A DNA stretch of 64,000 bases from Dipteris shenzhenensis (GCA_047967505.1 CM106539.1), one strand, 5' to 3'. Positions 35,525 through 47,215 are shown, counted from the stretch's first letter. Translations and numbers: made by a program. The notes: generated by a model from the letters alone, not told the origin.

Positions 35525-36683
35525 TGAGTTCAAAGTAAGATCGAATAATCATTGTTTTTGCTAGAGTTTACAAATTCAAAACAAACATCATACTTTGGAC
35601 AAATACATTCTTTATGTAACAATTTGGAATGGATGTTCAAAAAAAACAATGTTTAAACATTAGAAAATAGACATCAAATGAGATTTTTTTTCATCATCGT
35701 GTCAATTATCACGCACTTCGAAACTTGCAATCAAACGAATAGAGGTGACCTACATGTTTACATACTACTCATGTCTAGTAACCTCAGTACGACTCATGCG
35801 CATATTTGCATTCGACCTGGTCAAGAATTCTAGTTTTTTCTCGTTTTTGTGAGTCTTGTCTTCTACTCTGGTTTAGAGGTGGCCTATTTTGTCTGAGAGT
35901 AATAGGTAGAAGAAGAAGACGAGGTGCCTCCCCGCATGTGTTAGCAGGGCTATCCCAGCCCCACTAGCAGCTTACTTTCACGTCCCCATGAGGTTGGACT
36001 TCATTTATTGCTTGCTGGACTTAGCGTTTACCTGCCACTCCAGCCTTGCCGAAATTACCATCTCCAGCTGCGTGGTGATGGATGCTTAGTGGGCAGCCCT
36101 CAGGAGCGCGAGTGTGGGCGAGGGGTGGGTAGAAATCAACCAGGGTTGGGTTAGAGTCAAAGTGGAGGGTTGACTGGAGACCGGTTGAAGGGAGACGGTT
36201 GGAACGACCAAAGACTCTTCTTCTTCATGGCGTTGTTGGGCAATTTCTCATTTCCCTGGCCATCTTCTTCGTAGCTTACTATGTTCTTCATCGCCATAGC
36301 CATCTTCTTAGCTCACTGTCTCCTTCATCGCCATAGCCATTACCTCCTTAGTTCTTAGCCATCTCGCTGCCTTGCACGTGTACCTTTCCTCTTTTGCCGC
36401 TTTCCTCCCCCAATTTCCCACTTTCCTGACCTAGCCCGCTCGGGTCTCGCCTCCTTCATTGCCGCTTCCGCCGGGAAATTCTCGTCTCGCTGCGGACCAT
36501 TTTACCCCCCAGCTAGCTCTTTTTCGTGGGCTCCTTGTCGCTTGGAAGTGAACTTTAAGTGGGAGAGACAGGCCGGAGACGGCTCACAACTTGCCTTGCA
36601 TTTCTTCGCTAATAGCTCGCGCCTCCAAAGTATTTTCCAGATTCTCGAATTAGTGAACTTGTAGTCGTTGGAGCTACAGAACG
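35525..36683. promoter_or_regulatory. Upstream region of the 36757 gene (promoter/5' UTR, inferred)
   Basis: About 1.1 kb without retroelement sequence. From about 36220 it becomes pyrimidine-rich (repeated TTCATCGCCATAGCCAT at about 36282-36350; CCTCCTTCATTGCCGCTTCC near 36450), which is typical of plant 5' leaders. I see no clear TATA box. The transcription start cannot be placed from sequence alone, and an upstream intron cannot be excluded. Confidence 0.35.
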
Positions 36684-36770
36684 ATGGACAGCGGCCGTTG
36701 GAAGCTGTCCGACTTAGGCACATGGATGAATTTATGCCCTGATCTTTGTCGAAAGGATGATCGATTGTGA
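36684..36770 (+). CDS. Upstream ORF overlapping the main start (28 aa)
   Basis: An ATG at 36684 opens a 28-codon frame (MDSGRWKLSDLGTWMNL...) that ends at TGA 36768-36770, 14 bases past the main ATG at 36757, in a different frame. A ribosome translating it would pass the main start. If the mRNA includes this ATG, it would repress translation unless scanning is leaky or the uORF ATG is spliced out. Alternatively it is part of an upstream exon. No evidence separates these options. Confidence 0.4.
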   Translation: MDSGRWKLSDLGTWMNLCPDLCRKDDRL

Positions 36771-38550
36771 CACGCTAGACGAGGTGGACATGGAGACCGG
36801 CCTGCCAGAAGCTGGTGACCGATCCAAAGACGAAACTTATTTTGGAGGAGCAGACGAGGGTGTACAACTAAGGAAAAGCTATCTAGACACAAAGTTTGGA
36901 TCGGTGTCAGACAATCTGTTGGTCCAGGAAGATGAGACTAAACTCGATGAAGATCCTTCGTTACCAGCCATGAAGACAGAAGAGGCGAACGGGCAACAGC
37001 AGGATTATGGGTTCCAGTCACAGGAGAAGTCTTCCATTGAAGAGCTCATGGACGCGTCCAATGACAATAACGACTTGAAACAAGTATTGGGGACAGACAG
37101 AGAGAATGCGACCAAAGAGAAAATGAGTACCGAACGGATCTTTGAGAGGGATGACATGCTCCAAAGGAATGACGATGGCAGAGAGGAAATTGTTGAAGCT
37201 AATCGCGCTTCAACCGATGGTTTTGAAGCTCAGGGAGGCGGTGATGCCACAGAGAGCGAAAAGACCGATGGACTTCTAACAACACATTTTCCGAAACATC
37301 TAAGGGACCCTCTGATTTCCTATGTCCGGGTCAATGAAGGTCATGACACAGCGCTGCTCATACAAGGAATTCAGCAATCTTCTGCTTTGATCTCCTCCCC
37401 TTTGAGCTCGCTGCAGACTTCATCTTTAGCAAGTGATACTTGGTTACGGCATGTGGGCTCGAGCTCTTCCCAAAAGCTTGTGGAAGTAGTTGTAGATGAA
37501 TCCATGCACTGTGGATACAGACCCGGAGATGGTTTTCTTAGAGATTCAATGGTTGACCCTAGACAAATTGGTGGCATCTTAGCTGTAGGTGTAACCAAGG
37601 AGGCGCTTCTATCTACAATGGACAGCTCTCTGCAAGAGCCCTGCCAAGTGCAAAGTTCTCATTTTGAGGGGTTGCATTCCATGGCTTATAAAGACTCTAC
37701 CGATTTGATCGATTCAGCTGGCGGTCGGCAGTTCACATCACAAAACTTCCGAGCTGTTGGAATGGAGGATCCTGTTCATGAAAACAAGCCCCTGAACAAC
37801 GATAATTCTCTACGGCGTGTTCTTTCAGATTCCTTCACGTAAGATTGTAATTTTCTCTCTTTGTATTTCGAGCTTCACCTGTTGCTTCCTTTTAATATTG
37901 TCACTGTATCACTTTGTATTTCTATGTATTTCAAGGTTGGCCTGTTGTCTTCTTTTCTCTCTTAATGCCATACTTCTGTAGATTGTGGATCGTTTGGCAC
38001 ATGCATTTAAAATGCATTTCTAAGCAATTGTGTTACTTCTTATTGAGAATTTTGATATCACTATACATGCTTCTATGTGCGGAGCAGAGCTTGTGAAAGG
38101 AAAGGTTTATTAATTCTATAAGATGGAGGTTCAGAATTTTTTAAAGATATAACAAGGTTACACTGTCGTACATTTTAGGCAGATTTACTGTGTGTAGAAA
38201 ATTTATCCCTGTTAGAAGCGATACATGACTGGATAATTCACTAATCTTGCAAACTGTAGATGGATTATTTGATCTCTGCGAACTTGGAACTGAACTCCAA
38301 ACAATTCAGTGATGAGGGCTAAATGGAAGTATATATTTTTGGAGTAAAAGACCTCACGTATGTCAGTTGTTATTAGAACCTGTGTACATAGAGTTTGATA
38401 TTATAAGTTGTGTATAGAACATTGCTGTCTGAAAACCATTACTTTTTCATCTTGAAGAAAATTTCAGTTGCTTCACATCTTGGCAGGAAACCCTTAAATT
38501 CGTCAAGCGTCCAGGGCAATGAATCACCACCCTCCGAGGAGCCTTTCTGA
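36757..38550 (+). CDS. Two-exon host gene, 381-aa acidic protein of unknown function
   Basis: Exon 1 (36757-37838, 360 codons plus 2 nt) ends at a good donor, AC|GTAAGA. Exon 2 (38487-38550) follows an acceptor TTGGCAG|G and keeps the frame (Thr-361 is split, then KPLNSSSVQGNESPPSEEPF and TGA). Without splicing, the ORF would stop inside the donor. The protein is rich in Asp/Glu/Ser, has three cysteines, and shows no signal peptide, membrane segment or catalytic motif. Residues 1-170 look disordered and acidic; residues 205-245 are Ser-rich. A more ordered-looking stretch (about 178-205, with PLISYVRVNEGHDTALLIQG) and another (about 250-285, GYRPGDGFLRDSMVDPRQIG) may be the conserved parts. 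Codon use and lack of repeats differ from the surrounding transposons. I do not recognise the family. The chosen start is the first in-frame Met of the long ORF. Confidence 0.65.
37839..38486 (+). other. Intron of the 36757 gene (648 bp)
   Basis: Canonical GT (37839-37840, GTAAGA) to AG (38485-38486, CTTGGCAG), T-rich throughout (for example TTTTCTCTCTTTGTATTTC just after the donor), as usual for plant introns. It contains no recognised repeat. Confidence 0.7.
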
Positions 38551-39355
38551 TCTGATCACTAGGAGGCCCAAACTCATGCGAATTCCTAGAGATCAAATTC
38601 CCCGATCATGTGGGTTCGCTGCTACACCCTGAGGTTTCTTTCCAGGATCACACAGCCTTTTAAGACGAATCGTCAAAGCTCATAGATGTGTTTTGAAAAT
38701 CCCCAACCTTTACCAAATATGGGCTAGGCGTTCTATGTACAGCCTTTGCGAAATCTGGGCAGAAGCTCTCAGTTGCTAATGGGCCAAGCATAGGCTAATC
38801 TGCGGTCCACCATGCTTTCGTTCCACAATTATTCAGGCTCTTGAGCTGAATATGGAACACCTAGGAGTCAGCTTGATTTCCAGGTTTAGTTACAACTCCT
38901 CAGCAGCCAAGGCTACTCTTATCTACGGACAGGGTCAACCATCTGTAATCTACATATCCGCTCAAGCTCTAAAGGTTTTCAGGAATAAGCTTTTTAGACT
39001 CTTGTCTCTTCTTCAATAACGCTTCCTAGATTGCATATGCATTCACCAGATTCTCATTCGCTGGTTTTAGTTCCAATGTTATGTTCCATATCTGGAGTGA
39101 CCATCTTGAGTAAGAATCTGACTATGCTGCTCCATAGCTTAAACACGCCTTGCCAGGACCTGCAGAGGAGAAGAAAACACAGCACATGAGTCCAACAATG
39201 AGAATTCCACCAACAGAGGATATGCTCTGTCACAAGAAACCATAAGGTGGAGGGTTAGCGCCTCACCACCCATTCATAGGTTTGAGATATGAGAACCACA
39301 ACAGAACCTGAGGTCTAGACCACAACAAAGATAGTCCGTCTGAGGGTTAGGTCAT
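38551..39355. other. 3' flank of the gene, possible 3' UTR
   Basis: No ORF or repeat is recognised up to the LINE fragment that begins near 39356. No clear AATAAA is seen just after the stop; AATAAG occurs near 38984. Further exons cannot be excluded. Confidence 0.4.
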
Positions 39356-41101
39356 GTGTCCCATACCACGTGCCCCAACCTCCAGTTTACTACTTCTAAG
39401 GCCAACTTGTCATACAGTATCTCGGAAATGCGTCTCCTAGCATTTTATGGTCTGAGCCCTTGGCTTGTATTGAGGCTTCCATCCAGATCCTCATTGCGCT
39501 GTGATAGCTCCAGAGGCAGTGCGGGATTGTCTCCAGAAAACCATCAGAGCAGCAGTGACACTGCCCCTCCACCCGCATCTGCTCCAGCCATGGGCCTATG
39601 GGCAACCCTCCGTGGGCGGCCAGCAAAAAGAAGTAGGAGATCTTAACTAGACCATAGACGCGTCCAAAATCTGGAATGGACCTCCTGGGGCACCCTCTGG
39701 GCTACCCAATGCCTCTTCCTCGAAGGGGTCCAAGTTGAAAAGGCCATCTGAAGCCTCCTGCCAGTCCAAGTGGTGTATGAAAAGAAGGGCAACTCGTCCC
39801 ACCTACTTGGCGAGGCCAATCTTGGAACGCCAGAACCACTCTCCCGGATCCCACTGGACCTCCCTCAGGGGCCTGCCTTCCCAAAGCAAGAGGCGCCATC
39901 TAGGGGCATCTTGCTCTGGGATGCTGGGAGGATCAATGTGCCACTCCTTCCCAAATCGGCCCACCACTCTGATAATTTGCCAATGAATCCCATCCAGGCT
40001 CCCGTCCATCTCTGGGTCTCTCTCAGTGAGTGCCTGTAGTAGGCCGCCAGGCCCGACACGGAAGAAGCCAGGCTGCATGCTGCCTTGCTGAATCATCATC
40101 CTCAAGGGGACCCCAGTCCGAGAAAACACTGACCTAACCATCTGCTGTCCATCCACACGTGGAGTCCCTTATGCCAAGACTCAGGGATGGCTAGGTCAAT
40201 CTCCCTCATCCGCCGCCCTGCCTCTCGTATATGTGCTATGCTCCAAGCCTCGCCTCTGCCTCCATGGGTAATCTGCTCTATCTGCCAAAGGAACATGCCA
40301 GGCCACTGTCCCATTGTGCCCATCCAATGTGAGTCCGCTGTCTGAGCATACGTAAATCCTGATCCTTGATCTTCGGGTGCCATATGAGGGGCTGGTGCTC
40401 GAACTCCTCTCTGCAACAGGCCTGAGCCCGGATGAGGCCCCCTGCGAATCTCTGCCAGACCCTATGGAGGCTTCTCATCATGGGGGAAGGTTCCCTGTAA
40501 GGGGGGCCTCTGAAAAGATCATTTGTGTGAATGTTGCCACTGCCGCCCAGTGCGTGGGGTGTTCCTGAGAAGCCCGAGTCGCTGCAAGAGTAGCTTCTAG
40601 GGCTCTGCGCCACCGGTGAGGCTGTGCACAGCCCAAGAGGGCTCTGCTCTGCATCTCCAGATCTATGATGCCCAAGCCTCCCAATGCCTGCGGCATGATC
40701 ACCATCTGCCAAGCGACCCAAGCTCTGGTATTCCTTGTGCTATCTGATCCTGTCCAGAGGAAATTCTGAACTAAACGTCGGAGCTATCCAATGCACCCTC
40801 TGTGAAGCGATGTACGAGGCCGTGGCAAGAAGGACCTGGTTTGCCACTAAGGCACGGCCCGCTAGGGAGAGTTTGGCCGAGTTCCGGTAGAGAAGCTTGC
40901 GAACACTCTTGAGGACCGGGGCGATCTGTTGCTTTGTTGTAATATCAATACCCAAGTGGCATCCAAGGTATCTCGTTGTGTGGCCCCGCGGAATCCAGCG
41001 GAAGCTAAAGGCACTCGCCCACTCTCGAATCTCCTGTGTCTCCTCAGAGCCTGTGAAGAAACCAATGGATTTTGTCTAGTTGATCCGTGCGCCCGAGGCC
41101 T
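39356..41101 (-). pseudogene. LINE-1 ORF2: late RT to terminal zinc-finger region
   Basis: From the right, the minus strand shows the RT segment after the catalytic site (an ASGARIN..KSIGFF-like block near 41080, then RYLGCHLGIDITTKQQ, then SLAGRALVANQVLLATASYI, 40955-40740). The connector follows (GGLGIIDLEMQSRALLGC, near 40690-40640). Next come AIPESWHKGLHVWMDSRW-like sequence (40200-40140) and LREVQWDPGEW (near 39840). The end is a zf-RVT type finger with CHCC, ETIPHCLW and RIWMEA (39626-39480). Several frameshifts break it. The YADD motif and everything before it are lost at the copia L junction. In a live LINE this part supports target-primed reverse transcription. Confidence 0.83.
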
Positions 41102-41325
41102 TGTTAGAATTATTGGCATATTCTAGGCAGTGACCAATGTAATCCATAAGTGAGTTAGGGGCACTTTCCCCTCACTAGAGGTTTTTCCCTCTAACCACGA
41201 TTAGTGGGTTAGTGTGGTTTTGTCACTTAGACAAAACCACCTCCTCACTTGTAGACTCTCTATCTTATCTATTCAAGCATTCTACGTTTTGCTCTGCTCT
41301 CTTGCTTCTCACTCCCAATTCAACA
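41102..41325 (+). repeat. 5' LTR of copia L
   Basis: It starts TGTTAGAATTATTGG and ends CAATTCAACA. It contains GGGGCACTTTCCCTCA and GTTTTGTCACTTAGACAAAAC, shared in inverted orientation with 50444-50678 and 53134-53356. Confidence 0.88.
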
Positions 41326-42519
41326 TTTGGTATCAGAGCCTTGTCAAGCTCCTGCCTCCAGTCCAAGCTCCTGACGTTCGAGCCTGCTGCTCGTGCTCGT
41401 GCTGCTGCTGCTGCTGTTTGTTCGTACACCTACAGCTTGACGTACAGCGTGTACGCTCGTCGAAAGAGAAATTGGGGCTTCTGAGTACTTTGCATGCACA
41501 TTGCACCGGAGTGCTTTTGTGCAATTTTTGGTCAGACATTGCAAGCAGATTGTAGTTTGTCCAAAAATTTGGGGCTTTTGCAGGCAAAGTTCAATTTGTG
41601 CAACATTTGGGGCTTTTGGTCAATTTGCCCTCTTTCAGTTGCAATTTCTTGCAGGAATTTGGGGCTTTTGCATTTTGGATGTAATTTGGCAGTGGGCAGA
41701 TAATTTGGGAGCTTTGCAAGCATTTTCGGACTCAGTTTGAGTCATATTGCAAACATTTGCCATTTTTTGCAGACAGATTTTGCAGATTTTGGGCATTTGC
41801 AGAGCATTTTGGTGCATTTTAAGCCTTTGATAGGCTGTGACAGCAAATTGTCATTTTGGGCAGATTTTTTGCAGACTTTGGTTGTGCATCTTACATCCCA
41901 GGAAGGGATTTCACGTGTTTGGTTTGCTGCATTTTTTGAGTTGTCATTATGTCAAACAACCTCCTGGATTTGAACTTTCGGGCAATGCACTTCAAGTTTG
42001 CAAGCTGAATAAAGCTTTATATGGGCTGAAACAAGCCCCACGTGCATGGTATGCCAAGATTGATGCCTTCCTGGGTGGCAAGTGAGGGGTTACACAATAG
42101 TCCCACAGAAAGCACCCTCTACATCAAGAAGGATGGGAGGGATATTTTGGTCATCATTCTTTATGTAGATGACATGCTGCTCACAGGGTCAAATGAGGAC
42201 ATAATTGCAGATTTCAAAGCTGAATTGAAAGCTGAATTTGACATGACAGATTTGAAATTTCTATCTAGGGATCGAGTTGTATTTGTTTCTTATTGGGCAA
42301 AGCTTGCATGTCTTGGCTAAGCAAGAAAAAATCTATAGTGGCTACTTCCTCATGTGAAGCTGAGTACAGGGCAGCTTTCACAGTGGCGGTCGAATGTGTT
42401 TGGCTGCATTGTGTGTTTGCTGATCTTCATCTCTTATTGGAGTGTCCTTCTCCAATTTTCACTGATAGTCAGAGTGCTATAGTAGTGGCAAAGAATCCTG
42501 TGTTTCATTTTTGCACGAA
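41102..42519 (+). mobile_element. Copia L: deletion derivative inside LINE-1
   Basis: It has a 224-bp 5' LTR (41102-41325), a primer site TGGTATCAGAGCC (41328-41340), a leader of about 600 bp (41341-41945), an RT fragment (PPGFELSGNALQVCKLNKAL near 41965; ILYVDDMLLTGSN near 42160) and an RNase H fragment (SCEAEYRAAF near 42360) that ends abruptly at about 42519. Gag, protease, integrase, parts of RT and the 3' LTR are missing. It belongs to the family of K and F. The right junction passes directly into LINE-1 sequence, so insertion was accompanied or followed by deletion of both elements. Confidence 0.82.
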
Positions 42520-43242
42520 GGAATCTCCTGTGGATCGGTGTGCATAATGTCCTATGGATCCCATAAACGTTGCAACTGTGTGCCTGCCGATCGAGGTCCA
42601 GTGGTATGAAAGAACTGCTTCGTTATCCTGTCCCCCTGCTTTACCCAATGTGCCTGGGTGGAGTGGTAGGAGAACTCAGCCCGCCGAACCTCCATGTCAT
42701 GGAGCTCAAGGGGCGCACTCTCATATCTGTCTCTAAGCCACTGGGATGCTAGGTCTTGCTCCCTGAGTCTCTCAATGGAGGCGAGGTCTCGTCGCAGTGC
42801 ATGCTTGCGCTTCTGAAGAGCCCTCCTCCGTCCAAGGGCGTGAGACTGCAACTCCCCACTGCCCCTTTGAATCGCATCTACCACCCACGAAGCCCAACCC
42901 TCGTGAGGTGCTGACTTTGGCTGTTACCAAATCTCTGCCCTAACTTGCTGAATCTCTTCATCCTCACCCTGATCGTAGACCTCTGGGGCTACCGTCTGGG
43001 AGACCGAGATGCAGACCCCTCCGCTCCGTCCTACGGTAGAAGACCACACCTTCGGGCCTCTCCCAGGAAGAAGGTGATGGTGCTGTCAGATGTTTGATGC
43101 TGAGTATATGTGCTCCTGTATAAAAAGGAAGTCCACTACTCGCCCTACCATTGCCCTCTGCAAATCCTACTGAATGCAGCGGTTGACTACGTGCACGGTT
43201 GTGGAGCCCGTGCACGTTCCAACTCATTGGACGGGGAAACAT
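42520..43242 (-). pseudogene. LINE-1 ORF2: endonuclease start and pre-RT region
   Basis: ORF 43242-42964 opens with MSWNVHGLHN, the usual start of plant LINE endonucleases, but the downstream catalytic blocks are scrambled or frameshifted. ORF 42884-42552 carries the region between endonuclease and RT, with HWVKQGDRITKQFFHTTGPR and LQRLWDP as in L1-type elements. It continues to about 42520 (an HRSTGD-like stretch), where copia L begins. Confidence 0.78.
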
Positions 43243-43440
43243 GAAACAAGGCTCGCATGTGAGTGGGTGCCTATTCTAGAAAAACTGCCTTTTGTGACTT
43301 TGAGGGGGTTTGGAGGGTGAGTAGTCCGTGTCCGTGCGGCGGCGTACTACGGCGGACACCGGCTCTATGCCAATCTTCCGTGCCCACTGCAGCATGAAGG
43401 AGATGTCCACTCCAAACATCTCAACACACTTCTAGAGTGG

Positions 43441-44275
43441 CTAGTAATGTGCCAGATCAATCCTTGCCTCATGCGGCAATGTGATAACCTCTACTGTCAA
43501 ACCATAGATCGGCTTCTCCCGCGTGAAGCTCAACCGGAAGTTCACTTCATCACCATGAGCGTGCCAAAGATCAAGTCCCAGTGGACCCATCCACTCGTCC
43601 ATCATGCGTGAGATCTGATTCCCCATCATAGCATCAAATACCCTTGGGGTCCACGTCTCCAACCTTGTGGAGGCGAACTGGAATCGCCAATCTGGATGAG
43701 TCTGGGAGTGTACTACGCTGATCGAACCCCCTTTCCGGGAGCTGCAAGATCATGAGTGTCACCTCCAGTGGTAGAGGGTAGGAGTCCGAGATGTCCAGGT
43801 AGTTTCAGGGCCCCAATCTCCAAAGGTCTCTCGGGAGAGGGTGCCTAGTTTGAAGTTTGGGAGTTGCTGATCGGGAGGACAAGCCTCTTCCCTCTGAATC
43901 CCCCCCAGAATAGGATGGCTGAGAAGGGAGGGGGACATGCTACTGAGACCAAGAGGCAGAGGGGAATGCGGTTGTGCCCTTGTCTACTGGTAGGGGAGCC
44001 GAGGCAGGGCTGATAGGGGGGTGGGAGGGGGTGGAGGCTGAAGAAGCTGCTATTGGGGGGAGGCCGGGATTGGGGGGAGGGGGGGAGGTGAGGAGGCGGG
44101 GGGTGGATGGTGAGGATGACCATGGCAGGAGTGGTGAGGGGGGGGAGGAGGGGGAGGGGGGAGCTCGAAAGAAGGGGGAGGGCGTGGAGAGGAAGAGGGT
44201 TCCGGAGGGGGAAGGGGGCGGGAGGGAATAGGGGTAGTCTCAGGCCCTCCCTGTTGATCAGGCACACCTGAGCTC
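43441..44275 (-). pseudogene. LINE-1 ORF1, second part (after K insertion)
   Basis: Continuing from 50684 across the K insertion, the minus strand gives a Pro-rich linker (SGVPDQQGGPETTPIPSRPL..., ORF 44265-44050). A C-terminal piece follows (43662-43441, with ISRMMDEWMGPLGLDLWHAH). The plus strand is correspondingly G-rich (44030-44230). Frames are broken. The reading across the 5-bp duplication (GTQS then SGVPDQQ) supports a single original ORF1. Confidence 0.65.
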
Positions 44276-44452
44276 TGTGAGAGAAGAGGGAGCAGAATGC
44301 AAGAGTGAGCAAAACGTTTGAATAGATGAGTTGTGAAAATACAAGAGACAAAACCTTATCCTATCCACTAACCGTAGTTAGGGATCTAATTGTGGTTAGG
44401 GGGAAAAACCTTAATGAGGGAAAAGTGCTCTAACCTACTTGTTACATTACAT
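44276..44452 (-). repeat. 3' LTR of copia K, partial
   Basis: It begins TGTGAGAGAAGAGGG right after AGCTC and matches 50444-50620, apart from a deletion of about 20 bp (GTGTGAGGTTTTGTC...). The outer 40 bp with TTCTAACA are missing where foreign DNA begins at 44453. Confidence 0.85.
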
Positions 44453-45190
44453 AGTGGGGTAGAGCTTCTTATTTTTCAGTTGAATACGTAGAATTACCTT
44501 CGTAAATTACATTAAAAATTCTCTCACTCCACTATTTTTGCTTTTTGTAGCCATCTCATTGACATTGGAAAGCGACATAGGGCATTTGTGAATGTAGACA
44601 AACGAGCATGCAAGTTTCAACAGACATAAAGCGAGTGTTATCCAATTGAAAGAAAAAGAGAGAGATTATCCTATCAATTTTTGATATTTTGTTACTTCGG
44701 TTTCATGTAGTTACATCTTTGCATTGAATGCAATGTTTTTTTCCCAATAATTCAGATGCCCTTTTAAAAAAAGTCTCAAAGAAATAGAGAAAAAAAAAGC
44801 AAGAAGGGTAGCCAAATGAGTGCAAGCCGTAAAAAAGACACAGCAGCCTGCCCAGCTGACCTCCTCCTGCTGCAATCTGCTGCTGAACTGATCCTCCAAT
44901 TGGATGATGTGAATGAGGCACTAGGCCTCCCTTTTATAGGTCCAAGGGCCCCCTGAAATACCCGACCAGTCTGCCCATAAATGGCCGACTTGATCAGGCC
45001 CACAACCGACCCCACTAGCTCCCTATTTGGAGTTGTGGGCTGCCCACTCTTGGGTTGTAGGCTGGCCGACCTGGTTGGCGAGCCGCCTAGCCTTCCGGGC
45101 CTTATATAAGGGCAGGGTGCTTCCCATTGCAGCCCCTCCGTTGCCTGCCACATTTTGCCCATTGCTGTGCTACTGCCAGGCCCTCCTGCA
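44453..45190 (-). repeat. LTR-like fragment replacing K RT-RNase H
   Basis: On the minus strand there is a TATA box CCTATAAAAGGGAGGCC (near 44930-44946) preceded by GTCGGCCATTTATGGGC and GACTGGTCGG. This resembles the promoter part of the solo LTR at 46006-47215 (CCCTATAAAAGGAGAGGCC). It is therefore a relative of that LTR family, in opposite orientation. Its ends are not clean and no duplication is seen. The left 250 bp (44453-44700) are unassigned. Confidence 0.55.
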
Positions 45191-46000
45191 GCCTTTAAAA
45201 GTGTTTGAAATGCATAAACACATCTGTTTTTTTTTTCCAGTCCATAGACCCAAGTATAATTGGTGTAGTCATCTATGAATGTAACATAATAGAGATAACT
45301 ACCAAAAGCAAGTGTCCTCATGAGACCGCAGATATCACTATGTATGAGCTGTAATTTACGAGTAGCTCTTACTGCACCATCCTTCTTAAAAGGAAATCTA
45401 TGCATCTTGCCAAGGATGCATCCCTCACATGCATGAGGAGGAGGTGACTCCAAAGGAGGCAATGCATCAGCCATAGCATGCTTTTGAAGTATCATCAAGC
45501 TGCCATAGCTCATGTGCCCACATCTGGCATGCCATAACTCCGCATTCTGCATCGCAGCAGTGGGAGTGCTCATTGAAAGTGCAAGATTGGATCTTTTTTC
45601 ATAAATGTCAAGCTAGAAAAGACCCTGATACAAAGTGCCAGACAACATCAAAGCATAGTCATTCTCTTTGTCCCGGACTGCATACTTAGCATCATCAAAT
45701 ATGACCTGAAATCCTCCTTGATTGAGAGAGAACACTGAAAGCAAATTCTTCTTTATACCTGGCACATAAAAAACATATGTAATTCTGAAATCTGTGCCAT
45801 CCGTGGATGTGAGTATGACATCACCCACTCCATACACTGAATAAGAAGAATTGTTTGCACATGTCACCTTCTTTTTAGCAGGTGGTGCATGCAGAGATGC
45901 AAAAAGACTCTTCCTAGAAGTGATGTGCTTAGAATCACCACTATCAAAATACCAAGTGTTCAGTGTCTCATTGACATTGAAAAAGCATGCATCCTTTGAA
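45190..46000 (-). pseudogene. Copia K protease to integrase start
   Basis: ORF 46020-45613 encodes the protease with WYFDSGDSKHITSRK (active DSG retained, next Ala changed to Asp) and a pre-integrase-side block (KKVTCANNSSYSVYGVGDVI). ORF 45573 onward carries the pre-integrase motif (LWHARCGHMSYGSL, with CEGCILGKMHRFPF) and the start of integrase (IHSDICGLMRTLAFGSYLYY, FIDDYTNYTWVYGL). The match ends near 45190 and the frame continues into unrelated LTR-like DNA. The first integrase Asp is present; the rest of the core is gone. Confidence 0.82.
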
Positions 46001-46005
46001 GGGTC

Positions 46006-47215
46006 TGTTGGAATGGTCACCTCCCCATCTGTAAGCCCCCATATGAGGAGAGGGTGGGGGAGGGAGACCTAGGGCAGAAGATGCCCAGAGAGAAGAGAGG
46101 GAGGGGGCTGCCACATGGGCAGCACCTCACAACCAAGAGAGGAGGATCCTTGCAGGAACAGTATGGGACAGCATCGTGGCTGTAGGGACTGTGAAGATCC
46201 TTGGAGGCACTGACATCAGCAGGGTGTATGGAACTGTACGGCGCTGGAGAAGGGCTTGGAAGAGGCGCTTGATGGGGTCCTTGGCAAGGTATATGGGCAG
46301 GTCTATGGCCTGCAAGCAGGGCTGGCAGGTGGCAGGACAGCAGCAGCAAAGGGGCTGGGCCCTGCATGGAACAAAGGGCCAGCAAAGGGCCCTAAATAGG
46401 GCTGGATAGGCAGCCAACCAGCCAACCAACTGGTCGGTTGGTTAGGGCTGCTACAGACAGCCAGTCGGCCCATTTAGGGCTGGCTGGTCGGTTGGTTCAA
46501 GGGGGCCTTGAGCCCTATAAAAGGAGAGGCCTCAGGCCTCATTCCATATCCAACATCCAGCAAGTTTAGGAGCAGATAGGAGCAGCCAGAAGCCACTCCC
46601 GTGGGCCTCACACTGGGGGTGAAGGAGAGTGGAAGGTGAACTGCAGACTGAGTTCCTTAGAGGCTGGACCTTGGCTGTCTTCTAGGGCAGCAATGTGTTG
46701 TGATCATCATACCTTCTGGAGCAGCCATTCACAAGCAGGTTGGAGCAGTGGAACATCTATCTTGGGGCCTACATTCAGGAGGACCAAGGGGACCTGTGTG
46801 CTGCAGACAAAGCTTGGCAGGGGCTGCTCACCTAGGCTGATTCACAGGCAGTAAGGTGGAGAAGAACACACTAGACGGAAAGTCTACAGACGCTCTAGGT
46901 GGAGCATGCGGGCTCGAGTCTAGAGACAGCTAACAGATAGGAGAAGTACCTTGTGGTAAGATCAGAGGACCACACCATTGGTGGGGCTCTGGATCTATCT
47001 CTTTTGTATTGTGTCCATAGCTTTGGACATAAATATATTATTTTGGTGGTTTCTCTATCTGGCTGGTTCATTGTCTATTGATGAGTCTGCACATCTATTT
47101 TATGCACATAAGTTAAGAAGTTTGTGATTCCACAACCCACACCACACTGTGTGAGCTCCTAGGCATTACTATTAGTCTTCCGCTGTGTGTACCCTCTGTT
47201 GGGTAATTTCTAACA
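46006..47215 (+). repeat. Solo LTR (1210 bp) with 5-bp target duplication
   Basis: It is bounded by TGTTGGAATGG and TTTCTAACA and flanked by GGGTC at 46001-46005 and 47216-47220. It interrupts copia K between codons for CSYDP and SKDACFF. A TATA box CTATAAAAGG at 46515-46524 indicates plus orientation, with about 510 bp of U3 before it. No internal retrotransposon genes are present; the many short ORFs inside are not meaningful. It most likely formed by LTR-LTR recombination after a full element inserted. Confidence 0.9.

Noticed and set aside
36674-36892. Minus-strand ORF opposite the start of the orphan gene
   Set aside because: It is the antisense shadow of exon 1 and has no signals of its own.
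43845-44351. 168-aa Pro-rich ORF on the minus strand
   Set aside because: Its start lies inside the copia K LTR and most of it follows the C-rich ORF1 linker of LINE-1; it is a read-through composite, not a gene.
44776-45573. 265-aa ORF with an integrase-like N-terminus
   Set aside because: Only the first half is copia integrase; after about 45190 the frame continues by chance into LTR-like DNA. Annotated as two pieces.
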